From Betaproteobacteria bacterium (lineage in GTDB: Bacteria; Pseudomonadota; Gammaproteobacteria; Burkholderiales; Thiobacillaceae), in the NCBI GenBank assembly GCA_020061585.1, contig JAGUXX010000210.1:1-40891 (forward strand): 40,891 nt of DNA. Reading direction: 5' to 3'. The translations under genes were made by a program, and so were the position numbers. The notes below the pieces were generated by a model. That model had not been told where the DNA came from. It worked only from the letters and a program-made list of their open reading frames with translations, and did no database searches. The stretch's first letter is position 1. Every line of letters begins with the position of its first letter. Shown here piece after piece: positions 33,692 to 40,891 of this stretch.

Positions 33692-33707
33692 TGTGAGGAA
33701 TGCGACA
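33692..33707. promoter_or_regulatory. NifA upstream activator site, TGT-N10-ACA
   Basis: TGTGAGGAATGCGACA fits the NifA consensus exactly in the two half-sites and their spacing. It lies between the two divergent sigma-54 promoters, about 110 bp from the rnfA one and about 140 bp from the nifLA one, so a single NifA dimer array could serve both. Confidence 0.65.
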
Positions 33708-33840
33708 AGGATGGGGTCAGCGGCAGAGTGGAGTAGCACCGGCGGCGGCCGCCGGATGCGTGCTGTACAGCCAGCTCGCCGGTGTTACGGTGCAAGGCGC
33801 GGGCGCCTTTCCACCCTGCATGCCGCGCCACCCATATTGG

Positions 33841-33855
33841 CGGCATGGATATTGC
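33841..33855 (+). promoter_or_regulatory. sigma-54-type promoter candidate for nifLA
   Basis: CGGCATGGATATTGC fits TGGCAC-N5-TTGC at 8 of 10 positions, with the essential GG and GC at the correct distance. The predicted start is about 23 bp before the nifL ATG. It would make nifLA autogenously activated or dependent on another sigma-54 activator such as NtrC. Confidence 0.55.
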
Positions 33856-33889
33856 TTGATCTTTTCTATTCCATGCTTATCGATACGCC

Positions 33890-35467
33890 ATGCCCGCAAC
33901 GCCCGACCTACCGCCGCAAGTCTTCCGCCAGGCTGTCGAACAAGCCGCGCTGGCGATTTCGATCACCGATGCCAAGGCCAACATCCTCTACGCCAACCCG
34001 GCGTTCGAGCGGGTCACCGGCTACAAACTGGCCGAGGTGCTGGGCAACAACCAGTCGATGCTGTCGTACAAGGTCACGCCCGGGCTGGTGTATGAAAGCC
34101 TGTGGGCGCAATTGGCTCGACAGCGCGCCTGGAACGGCATGCTGGTCAACCGGCGCAGCGACGGCAGCCGCTATCTGGCCGATTTGACCATCACGCCGGT
34201 GGTCGGCGCCGACGGCAAGACCAGCCATTTCCTGGGCATGCACCGCGACGTCACCGAGGTGCATCACCTGGAACGCCAGGTACAGAATCAGAAAGCGATG
34301 ATCGAATCGGTGGTCGATGCCGCGCAGGTGGCGATCTGTCTGCTCGACGAGCGCGATCATGTCGTGCTCGACAATCAGGAATACAAGAAGTTGATCGGCG
34401 ATCTGGGGCGCGAGCCGGCGTCCACCTTGCTGACCAATCTGCGCCAGCAGATGGGCGCCGGCTTCGATTTGGCGCGCCGGCGTCGCCAGGCGGTGCGGCA
34501 TCGCGAAGTGAAGGTCGAACTGGCGGGTGGCGGTCATGGCCAAGCCACCCGCTGGTTCGCCTGCGCGCTGTCCTGGTTCGAGGAGCAGGATGCCAGCGCC
34601 GATGCGTTCTACGAACCGACCCGGCGGCATTATCTGTTGCTCACCGCGCAGGACATCACCGAACTGAAACGCCAGCAGGAAGCGATCCGCATCAACAGCC
34701 TGGCGGCGCTGCTGACCGAGCAGGAACGCATCCAGAGCCTGCGCGAGACGCTGGCCGGCGCGGTCTATCAACTGGAAGGCCCGCTCAACACCTTGACCGC
34801 CGCCGTGCGTCTGCTGGAGCGGCGGCGCGGCAAGGGCGAGGACAGCGCGGAACGCAACGAATGCCAACGTGAAGACGCGTTCGACGTCGCCATCGATACC
34901 GCCCTGCGCGACAGTCGCACCGCGCTCGACACCTTGCGCGCCTGCATCCCGCATCAGCAAAACGAAGTCATGCAACCGCTGAATCTCAATGAAGTGCTGC
35001 GCGACGTGCTGAAAATGGCCACCGCCGATCTGCTCGGTTCCGGCATCGTCGTCGAATGGTATCCGGCCGCCGAACTGCCGCCGGTGCGGGGCGGCGCGAC
35101 CCAGTTGGCGGCGACATTCCGGCATCTGCTGGCGAATGCCATCGAGGCGATGAATGAACGCCGTGTCGGCGATCAGGGGCGTGAACGCCTGGTACGGCTG
35201 TTCACCCAGTTTCACGCGGATCATGTCGAAGTCATACTGGAAGATACCGGCCCCGGCATCCCGGCGGAATGGCGCTACAAGGTGTTCGAGCCGTTCTTCA
35301 CCACCAAGGGCGCGGCGCGTGGCCACCTGGGAATGGGGCTGAGCATGGCGCAGGACACCGTGTCCCGCCATGGCGGGCTGATCGATGTGGATCCGGATTA
35401 CGCCGAAGGCTGCCGGGTACGGGTGCAGTTTCCGCTTGGCGCCGCGCGCGACGGGATGCCGACATGA
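33890..35467 (+). CDS. nifL: NifL, redox/nitrogen-sensing anti-activator
   Basis: NifL binds NifA and inhibits it when O2 or fixed nitrogen is present. The 525-residue protein has two PAS domains. The first (about 10-125) contains [24 protein letters not shown] and would hold FAD; the second (about 140-265) has [16 protein letters not shown] transmitter region (about 290-340) and a GHKL ATPase domain (NAIEAM N-box, [19 protein letters not shown]) follow. The position of a kinase phospho-histidine is occupied by tyrosine (VYQLEGPLN), so classical phosphotransfer is not expected. The ATG at 33890 gives the usual N-terminus. The stop overlaps the nifA ATG. Confidence 0.93.
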   Translation: MPATPDLPPQVFRQAVEQAALAISITDAKANILYANPAFERVTGYKLAEVLGNNQSMLSYKVTPGLVYESLWAQLARQRAWNGMLVNRRSDGSRYLADLTITPVVGADGKTSHFLGMHRDVTEVHHLERQVQNQKAMIESVVDAAQVAICLLDERDHVVLDNQEYKKLIGDLGREPASTLLTNLRQQMGAGFDLARRRRQAVRHREVKVELAGGGHGQATRWFACALSWFEEQDASADAFYEPTRRHYLLLTAQDITELKRQQEAIRINSLAALLTEQERIQSLRETLAGAVYQLEGPLNTLTAAVRLLERRRGKGEDSAERNECQREDAFDVAIDTALRDSRTALDTLRACIPHQQNEVMQPLNLNEVLRDVLKMATADLLGSGIVVEWYPAAELPPVRGGATQLAATFRHLLANAIEAMNERRVGDQGRERLVRLFTQFHADHVEVILEDTGPGIPAEWRYKVFEPFFTTKGAARGHLGMGLSMAQDTVSRHGGLIDVDPDYAEGCRVRVQFPLGAARDGMPT

Positions 35468-37002
35468 GTCTCGATCTGGAACTCGAACACGAACTGCTGC
35501 GCAGCGAACTGGAGACCCTGTATCAGGTCAGCCAGGTGTTGTCGCGCTCGCTCGACCTGAAGGAAACCCTGACCGCCGTGCTGCGCGTGCTGCACGAAGG
35601 CGTCGGGCTGGAACGCGGCATGGTCAGTCTGGTCGACCCGGAATCCGGCGAGCTCCAGGTTTCCGTCGCGCACGGTCTGGCCGATGTGTTCATCGAGGAG
35701 GTTCGCTATCGTCCCGGTGAAGGCATCGTCGGCCTGATCCTCGAGGAAGGCGAACCGATCGCGCTGCAGCGCATCGCCGACGAACGGCGGTTTGTCAGCA
35801 AGCTCGGCCTCTATGATCCGGAGCGCGGTTTCGTCGGCGTGCCGATCCGCCTTGGCCGGCAAGTGGTCGGCGTGCTCGCCGCGCAGACCGCCGCCGGCGC
35901 CGAGATACTGCTCGATGAATACACCCAGTTCATGGAAATGGTCGCCAATCTGATCGGCCAGACCGTGCGGCTGACCGCCGATGTGCAGAAGGAGCGTCAG
36001 GCGCTGACCGAGGAGCGCGACACCTTGCGCCGCACCGTGCGCGGTCAGTATGGCTTCGACAACATCATCGGCCATACCCAGCCGATGCGGCGGGTGTTCG
36101 AACAGGCGCGGCTGGTCGCCAAATGGAATACCACCGTGTTGATCCGCGGCGAGACCGGCACCGGCAAGGAACTGATCGCCAACGCCATACACTACAACTC
36201 GCCGCGGGCACGAGCGCCGTTCGTCAAACTCAACTGCGCCGCGCTGCCGGAAAACCTGCTGGAATCGGAACTGTTCGGCCACGAAAAGGGCGCTTTCACC
36301 GGCGCCATGGTGCAGCGCAAGGGGCGCTTCGAACAGGCCGACGGCGGCACCCTGTTCCTTGACGAAGTCGGCGAAGTTTCCGCCGCCTTCCAGTCCAAGT
36401 TGCTGCGCGTGTTGCAGGAAGGCGAACTGGAGCGGGTCGGCGGCAATCGCACCATCAAGATCGACGTGCGGGTCATCGCCGCGACCCACCGCGACCTGGA
36501 AAACGAAGTCGAAGCCGGGCGCTTTCGCGAAGACCTGTATTACCGCCTCAACGTCATGCCGATCTATCTGCCGGCGCTGCGCGAACGCATGGAAGACATT
36601 CCCGACATCGCCCGCTTCCTGGTGGAAAAAATCGCCGGCCAGCAAGGTCGTCCGCTCAACCTCACCGACGCCGCGTTGCGTGTGCTGATGCACCACGCCT
36701 GGCCGGGCAACGTGCGCGAACTGGAAAACTGTCTGCAACGCGCCGCCGTGCTGACCGAGGCGGAAGTCATCGATCGCGACGCCATTCTGCTCACCGGCAT
36801 CGAGGAACAGGTCAGTCTGAGTCGCGGCAGCATCCAGGCGGTGGACCTCGACGATCCCAATCTGGACGACCGCGAACGGGTCATCGCCGCGCTGGAACAG
36901 GCCGGCTGGGTGCAGGCCAAGGCGGCCAGGTTGCTGGACATGACGCCGCGCCAGATTGCCTATCGCATCCAGACCCTTAACATCAAAGTGAAGCAGATCT
37001 AA
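35464..37002 (+). CDS. nifA: NifA, sigma-54-dependent activator of nitrogen fixation genes
   Basis: The 512-residue protein has an N-terminal GAF domain (about 17-165), an AAA+ domain and a C-terminal helix-turn-helix ([18 protein letters not shown]). The AAA+ domain carries GETGTGKE (229-236), the sigma-54 contact loop GAFTGA (276-281) and GGTLFLDEV (294-302). The cysteine-rich interdomain linker of oxygen-sensitive rhizobial NifA is absent, and only two cysteines occur elsewhere. O2 control should therefore come from NifL. The ATG overlaps the nifL stop (ATGA), as needed for equimolar expression, and the stop overlaps the next start by one base. Confidence 0.97.
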   Translation: MSLDLELEHELLRSELETLYQVSQVLSRSLDLKETLTAVLRVLHEGVGLERGMVSLVDPESGELQVSVAHGLADVFIEEVRYRPGEGIVGLILEEGEPIALQRIADERRFVSKLGLYDPERGFVGVPIRLGRQVVGVLAAQTAAGAEILLDEYTQFMEMVANLIGQTVRLTADVQKERQALTEERDTLRRTVRGQYGFDNIIGHTQPMRRVFEQARLVAKWNTTVLIRGETGTGKELIANAIHYNSPRARAPFVKLNCAALPENLLESELFGHEKGAFTGAMVQRKGRFEQADGGTLFLDEVGEVSAAFQSKLLRVLQEGELERVGGNRTIKIDVRVIAATHRDLENEVEAGRFREDLYYRLNVMPIYLPALRERMEDIPDIARFLVEKIAGQQGRPLNLTDAALRVLMHHAWPGNVRELENCLQRAAVLTEAEVIDRDAILLTGIEEQVSLSRGSIQAVDLDDPNLDDRERVIAALEQAGWVQAKAARLLDMTPRQIAYRIQTLNIKVKQI

Positions 37003-37304
37003 TGCCCCAAACGCCCGAACCACGCCGTTATTTCACCAGCTACACCGGCGTCAAACTGCCGTTCAAACTGGTCAACCCGCTCGACGCGGCGGAAGTTGAA
37101 AATCGCAATACCTACTTTCTCGGCTATTTCGACGAAGCCCAACGGCTGACCGGTTTCGACAAGGTGGTTTACGGCGAGCTCGAACTGGCGCACCGCTATC
37201 AGTACCATGCCGATGGCGCCCTGCGGCAAGCGGAAATCACCGATATCGACGGTGATGTCAGCGTGCTGAATTATGCCGAGGACGGCACGCCGCTCGCGCC
37301 ATGA
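37002..37304 (+). CDS. small conserved protein downstream of nifA
   Basis: The 100-residue soluble protein has a YFTSYTGVKLPFKLVNPL opening and a DDKVVYGELELAHRYQYH-like strand pattern (VVYGELELAHRYQYHADG). It may correspond to a small family found beside nif genes (annotated DUF6156), which I name with caution. The ATG shares one base with the nifA stop and the end overlaps the next gene by 4 bp, so the four genes nifL-nifA-37002-37301 are translated as one unit. Function unknown. Confidence 0.75.
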   Translation: MPQTPEPRRYFTSYTGVKLPFKLVNPLDAAEVENRNTYFLGYFDEAQRLTGFDKVVYGELELAHRYQYHADGALRQAEITDIDGDVSVLNYAEDGTPLAP

Positions 37305-37522
37305 GCCAGTTCACGCCCTGCCAGGGAAAAACCGCCTGCCGTGACGACGGCGCGCGCTGCACGACCTGTGGTCGCGATTTCGCGGAAATCGAGCAAACCC
37401 GCGCCTTGATCGACGCATTGGCCGAACTGGCGCTGAACCAGGGTTACGACAACGTCGAAGAGTTCGCCGCCTACGTGGCGGGCAAGGTGGTGAAGAAGGT
37501 CGCCCACCGGCGCCAGACCTGA
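37301..37522 (+). CDS. small cysteine-motif protein of the nifLA operon
   Basis: The 73-residue protein has four cysteines in a C-x5-C-x6-C-x2-C pattern near the N-terminus (PCQGKTACRDDGARCTTCG), which could bind Zn or an Fe-S cluster. An acidic helix and a basic C-terminus (KVVKKVAHRRQT) follow. It ends the nifLA transcription unit. A short palindrome GTCGGCCGAC follows the stop, and the convergent phnD-like gene ends 42 bp later. Function unknown; a metal-binding or redox-linked role is suggested only by the cysteines. Confidence 0.75.
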   Translation: MSQFTPCQGKTACRDDGARCTTCGRDFAEIEQTRALIDALAELALNQGYDNVEEFAAYVAGKVVKKVAHRRQT

Positions 37523-37564
37523 GTCGGCCGACACGGATGCGCGGATATGACCGGGCAGCTCGAT

Positions 37565-38413
37565 TCAGGGATTGCTGGCCACTTGTGCTGACCGCTTGCC
37601 TTCCACCCAGCTCAGCATGTCCAGATAAGCCTGTTTACGGCCCTCGTTGAACCCGGAAATACCCAGATTGGCGAGTATTTTTTCGGCTTTGGCGGGTTGA
37701 TTCAGGTCGAACAAGGCGCGGCGCAGGTGATCCACGGTTTTCGGCGGGACATCGGGTGAAACAATCATCGACCAATAGGGAAGTTTGCTTTGGGTGAACA
37801 GGAAGCGTCCGCCGTTCTTCTGCCATTCGTCGCCCGCCTTGGAGTAAGACATCACCACACCGATGTCCGCCAGACCGGATTGCACGACCAGCGTCACCGC
37901 ATCCTGCCGATCCAGATGCTGGATGTTCAGACGGCGGGGGTCGATACCCTTGTCGCGCAGCAGCGCCAAAGCAAGATGACTCGGATAGGCGAGCGGGTCG
38001 GGCATGACGATGGAGTGCCCGTCGATATCGCCGAGCGCCTTGAGTTTGGAATTGCCGCGCACGATGAAATGCACTTTGGCGTCGCCATTGGCCACCGCCA
38101 GCAAACCATATCCCTGGTCACGCATCGCCCGCGCGGACAGGTGGCTGGGCCGGATCAGCACCACGTCATAGCGTTTTTTATCCAGGTTGCGCGCCACGAC
38201 CGACAGGGTCTTGGGGGTTTCAAGAACAACTCTGTCGCCGGTGGCCGCCGCCAGATGCTCGGCCAGCGGCGCGTACTTGGCCTTCATGAAGATCGAATCG
38301 GTGGCGCTGGAGGTGCCCTCGATGACCGCGAACGACAAGTTACCGGCAACCGACTGCAATGAAACCAGAAACAGAAAAAGCACGCTGGTCGCGCGCGCGA
38401 ATCGATCGAACAT
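37565..38413 (-). CDS. PhnD-like periplasmic phosphate/phosphonate-type binding protein
   Basis: The 282-residue protein has a signal peptide (basic start, hydrophobic run ending SVAG). Its two-lobed binding-protein body belongs to the PhnD/phosphite-phosphonate family: KAKYAPLAEHLAAATG, YDVVLIRPSHLSARAM, and SIVMPDPLAYPSHLALALL. The usual partner ATPase and permease are not next to it, so it may be a stand-alone sensor or part of a signalling system. I chose the ATG at 38413 because GGGAG lies about 8 bases upstream and it starts the signal peptide. A nearly palindromic AATGTTCGAATATT lies upstream at 38486-38499. Confidence 0.85.
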   Translation of the reverse strand: MFDRFARATSVLFLFLVSLQSVAGNLSFAVIEGTSSATDSIFMKAKYAPLAEHLAAATGDRVVLETPKTLSVVARNLDKKRYDVVLIRPSHLSARAMRDQGYGLLAVANGDAKVHFIVRGNSKLKALGDIDGHSIVMPDPLAYPSHLALALLRDKGIDPRRLNIQHLDRQDAVTLVVQSGLADIGVVMSYSKAGDEWQKNGGRFLFTQSKLPYWSMIVSPDVPPKTVDHLRRALFDLNQPAKAEKILANLGISGFNEGRKQAYLDMLSWVEGKRSAQVASNP

Positions 38414-38545
38414 GATGATGCTCCCGAAAAAACTAGTTGTTTGCTTGAGCCGGCGTTGAGACAAGCGAGAAAGTGTATCGGTGCGAATGTTCGAATATTG
38501 CGATTTTATAATGCACACGGCGAAAAACCGCCGCGATGAAATCAC

Positions 38546-38926
38546 TTACGCCACATCGTCGCGATGACCTTGCTCACAGCTCGCCAGCCGAAACAACTCG
38601 GGATGCAGCGATTTGTAGTCGATCAGGCCTTGCACGGTCAGCGGTGTCAGTTCCTTGGCCGCCACCCAGATGCGCAAGGCATTTTCGTTGGGACGCGCCA
38701 GGGCGCGGGGCAAGGCGGCCCAGGCCGCCCAGTCGATGGCGGACAGGCGGGCGCGGACCTCAGCCGGCAGGTTGTGCGCGGTTTCCGCCATGACGCCGAG
38801 CAGTTGATAGGTTTGCAGCCGAGTCAGGCGGCTGGCGAAAAACTCCCGGTCATCGAGTTCCTCGGTGAGGATCAGAATGTCCAGGCCGGTCTGTTCGATC
38901 AGCCCCAGCATGGCGGCGGTCATCAT
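38546..38926 (-). CDS. unrecognised small protein downstream of an Fe-S protein gene
   Basis: The 126-residue protein is mostly helical. It has a hydrophobic N-terminal strand (TGLDILILTEELDD), a tyrosine- and leucine-rich middle, and a motif RIWVAAKELTPLTVQGLIDYK near the C-terminus. No family is recognised. It follows the CCG-domain Fe-S gene after 13 bp. It may share an operon and a role with that protein, perhaps as a partner in a nitrogen-fixation-linked electron pathway, but nothing in the sequence proves this. Confidence 0.65.
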   Translation of the reverse strand: MMTAAMLGLIEQTGLDILILTEELDDREFFASRLTRLQTYQLLGVMAETAHNLPAEVRARLSAIDWAAWAALPRALARPNENALRIWVAAKELTPLTVQGLIDYKSLHPELFRLASCEQGHRDDVA

Positions 38927-38939
38927 AGTTCAGACTCCT

Positions 38940-40304
38940 TCAGACCATCAACGCATCGCGCAGCAACACCGCGACATGCCGCGGCGCGCGGTCGCAGCCG
39001 GCGCGAATCTGCTCGCGGCAGGAAAAGCCGTTCGCCAGCACCGGTGCCTCGGGCGCGGCGCGCAAGGCCGGCAGCAGATCGAGTTCGGCCATGCGCAACG
39101 AGATTTCCGCGTGTTCGGCCTCCAGCCCGAAATGGCCGGCCATGCCGCAACAGCTCGCCTCGACGAACTCGAATTCGAATTCCGGGATCAGGCGCAGCAC
39201 TTTGCGCAAGGCCTTCATCGCGCCCACCGCCTTCTGATGGCAATGACCGTGCACCAGCGTCTTGGGGCGCCCCAGCGGTTTGAGATCGAGCTGGAGGCGC
39301 TTGCGGTCGTGTTCGCGGGCGATGAATTCCTCGAACAGATAGACCTGTTTGGAGAGCGCCAGCGCTTCTTCGCCCAGGCCCAGTTTGAGATGATCGTCGC
39401 GCAGCGACAGGATGCACGAGGGTTCCAGTCCGACGATCGGCGTGCCGGCCGCCAGCGCCGGGCGCAACGCGGCTTGCAGGCGGCGCGCTTCTTGGCGGGC
39501 GGCGTCGACCTGGCCCAGCGACAGATAGGTACGGCCGCAACACAGGGCGCGCTCCGGTTCGGCGTCGTCCGGCGCCGCTTGCAAGGTGCTGACGCGATAG
39601 CCGGCGGCGGTCAGCACCGCATGCGCCGCCGCGGCGATTTCCGGTTCGAAATGGCGCGCGAAAGTATCGACGAACAGGATCACATCGCGTTCGCCGGACA
39701 CGCCGGCAATCTCGCCGGGCGGTGCAAGGGCCGATACATAAGGCTGATCGGCCGGTTCCGGCAACCGCCGCCGCGCGGCAATGCCCAGCCAGCGCTCGCC
39801 CAGCTTCGCCAGCCAGGGGCTGCGATTGCGCCAGCGCAGCAGACCGCGCAACAGCCGGCGCGAGTGCCTGCCCCGCAACCAGCGTGGCAAACCGGCAAAC
39901 AATCGGTCGCGGCGCGGGATGCCCTGGCAAGCGTTGCGTTGCGCCTGGACTTCGATCTTGATCGCCGCCATATCGACCTGATTGGCGCACTCGCGCTTGC
40001 AGCCCTTGCAGCCGACGCACAAGTCCATCGCCGCCGCCAGACGATCATCGGCGAATGGCTGCTCGCCAAACTCACCGTTCAGCGCCGCCTTCAGGACTTT
40101 TACCCGACCGCCGGGCGAGTCGGCGGGATCGTCGGTGACGCGGAAACTGGGGCACATGACGCCCTTGGGTTTGCGCAGACACAACTGGTCGTTGATGCAC
40201 ACCGCCACCGCTTTGGCGAAATCGCCGCCGCTGGCCGGGATGCCGGCATAGGCATCGCCCTGGCCGGCGGTTTCGTAGGCGGTCCAATCGAGTTGATGTC
40301 GCAT
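38940..40304 (-). CDS. CCG-domain iron-sulfur oxidoreductase (HdrB/GlpC-like)
   Basis: The 454-residue protein combines an N-terminal ferredoxin-like part with two CCG (cysteine-rich) domains. One cluster motif, CVGCKGCKREC, is complete; the other, CINDQLCLRKPKGVMC, is degenerate. The CCG domains carry ALCCGRTYLSLG with EPSCILSL, and HGHCHQKAVG with ASCCGMAGHFG. Such proteins transfer electrons in heterodisulphide reductase, glycolate/lactate oxidase and glycerol-3-phosphate dehydrogenase complexes. No flavin-binding partner lies nearby, although it may function with Rnf or nitrogenase-associated electron flow. It starts 8 bp after the next gene upstream. Confidence 0.85.
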   Translation of the reverse strand: MRHQLDWTAYETAGQGDAYAGIPASGGDFAKAVAVCINDQLCLRKPKGVMCPSFRVTDDPADSPGGRVKVLKAALNGEFGEQPFADDRLAAAMDLCVGCKGCKRECANQVDMAAIKIEVQAQRNACQGIPRRDRLFAGLPRWLRGRHSRRLLRGLLRWRNRSPWLAKLGERWLGIAARRRLPEPADQPYVSALAPPGEIAGVSGERDVILFVDTFARHFEPEIAAAAHAVLTAAGYRVSTLQAAPDDAEPERALCCGRTYLSLGQVDAARQEARRLQAALRPALAAGTPIVGLEPSCILSLRDDHLKLGLGEEALALSKQVYLFEEFIAREHDRKRLQLDLKPLGRPKTLVHGHCHQKAVGAMKALRKVLRLIPEFEFEFVEASCCGMAGHFGLEAEHAEISLRMAELDLLPALRAAPEAPVLANGFSCREQIRAGCDRAPRHVAVLLRDALMV

Positions 40305-40312
40305 GCGCGGGT

Positions 40313-40777
40313 TCAGTCCTCGTTCAGGGATTCCGGCTCGTCCACCGAGGCCAGCAAGGCGGCGACCACCGAAGCGCCGCTGCCATCCTCCGGATCGAGC
40401 CGGGCAAGCTGTTCCAGATAGGGCCGCGCCGCCATGTCATTGCCGGCGCGCAGGCTGACGAAGGCCAACGCCTTGAGTGCCAGCAATGCATGGCTGGCGA
40501 GTCCGCCATCCGCCCGACTGATATCCGCACGCGTCCAGGCCGCGAAGCCGACCGGCAATCCAGCCTGCCGGCCGGCTTCGAGCAAGGCGCGCTGGGCAAA
40601 CTCGCGCGCCAGCTCGAAGCGTCGCTGGCGGTTGTAGAACTTGTAGGCGATGCGCTGCAACGGCAAGGGATTGGCCGCCTGGGCGCAGGCGCACTGGATC
40701 AGGAAATCGCCCCGTGTCGGGTCTTCCCGATAGTCCGCCATGGCCTGGCTGAGCAGCGTTGCGGCGGCGCTATCCAT
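40313..40777 (-). CDS. unrecognised helical (TPR-like) protein
   Basis: The 154-residue protein, started at the ATG at 40777, consists of helix pairs resembling TPR units, for example FELAREFAQRALLEAGRQAG and AGNDMAARPYLEQLARLDP. A GTG start at 40810 would add 11 residues, but the ribosome site is unclear for both. It lies at the head of the Fe-S operon (8 bp gap) and may be an assembly or adaptor factor. The family is not identified. Confidence 0.65.
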   Translation of the reverse strand: MDSAAATLLSQAMADYREDPTRGDFLIQCACAQAANPLPLQRIAYKFYNRQRRFELAREFAQRALLEAGRQAGLPVGFAAWTRADISRADGGLASHALLALKALAFVSLRAGNDMAARPYLEQLARLDPEDGSGASVVAALLASVDEPESLNED

Positions 40778-40824
40778 CACTGGCGGAACCGGCCTAGTGT
40801 GATGTTTCACAAATGCCTATACAT

Positions 40825-40891
40825 TTAGGTGGGCTGACTCTGTGCCACCAAGACCTCACGGGCATGCTGAATCTTGCGCAGGATTTCCTCG
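40825..40891 (-). CDS. C-terminal fragment of a gene cut by window edge
   Basis: A minus-strand frame enters from the right edge, reads EEILRKIQHAREVLVAQSQ plus PT, and stops at TAA 40825-40827. It is 47 bp upstream of the TPR-like gene. The fragment looks like a helical C-terminus, but no family can be named. Confidence 0.4.
   Translation of the reverse strand, partial: EEILRKIQHAREVLVAQSQPT

Noticed and set aside
37523-37532. GTCGGCCGAC palindrome as terminator of nifLA
   Set aside because: The stem is short and no T-run follows on either strand.
40798-40811. TGTGATGTTTCACA as NifA or CRP site
   Set aside because: The half-site spacing (8 or 4 bases) does not fit TGT-N10-ACA or TGTGA-N6-TCACA.

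Overview
The window looks like chromosomal DNA of a diazotrophic proteobacterium, most likely a Beta- or Gammaproteobacterium. The evidence is GC-rich coding DNA, a complete rnf electron-transport operon divergent from nifL-nifA with sigma-54/NifA-type sites between them, a draT gene, and a full kdpFABC-DE potassium system. I cannot name the genus from sequence alone. No rRNA, tRNA, CRISPR array or insertion sequence was seen.

Layout. (1) 1-13.0 kb, minus strand, visibly lower GC: a defence island. Its core is hsdR-hsdM-yhcG-like nuclease-hsdS, a type I restriction-modification system with a DUF1016-type nuclease between hsdM and hsdS. The operon continues with a GHKL ATPase fused to a PD-(D/E)XK nuclease, a DUF4062 protein and a Schlafen/AlbA_2-type protein. 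It is flanked upstream by a vapBC (fitAB-like) toxin-antitoxin pair with a 28-bp near-perfect operator palindrome, and downstream by an antitoxin without its toxin. (2) 13.0-16.2 kb: an exported aromatic/DP-repeat protein (minus strand), then draT and a two-gene unit encoding a SIR2-like protein and a bacteriohemerythrin (plus strand). This is a nitrogenase-related cluster in which NAD+-dependent and O2-binding proteins are neighbours; no draG is present. (3) 16.4-27.7 kb: the kdp locus. A KdpE-like operator precedes two tiny membrane-protein genes and kdpA, kdpB and kdpC. A 3-kb insert then separates kdpC from kdpD; it holds an internally deleted nucleotidyltransferase, a 748-aa PD-(D/E)XK-like protein and a relBE-type pair. 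kdpD-kdpE follow only 8 bp after the toxin gene. (4) 28.0-33.5 kb, minus strand: rnfABCDGEH, with an array of mini-hairpins between rnfG and rnfE. (5) 33.9-37.5 kb, plus strand: nifL, nifA and two small genes in one overlapping operon. (6) 37.6-40.9 kb, minus strand: a PhnD-like periplasmic protein and an operon of a CCG-domain Fe-S protein with two unrecognised genes, ending in a cut-off gene.

How the parts fit. Rnf would deliver low-potential electrons for nitrogenase. NifL-NifA would switch it on through the shared upstream activator site. DraT would switch nitrogenase off by ADP-ribosylating the Fe protein, possibly with the SIR2-like and hemerythrin proteins reporting NAD/O2 status. The most novel candidates are the extended type I R-M operon with its GHKL-nuclease, DUF4062 and AlbA_2 genes, the 748-aa nuclease inside kdp, and the draT/SIR2/hemerythrin cluster. 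All functional statements rest on reading the sequence and on family knowledge; no searches were run.
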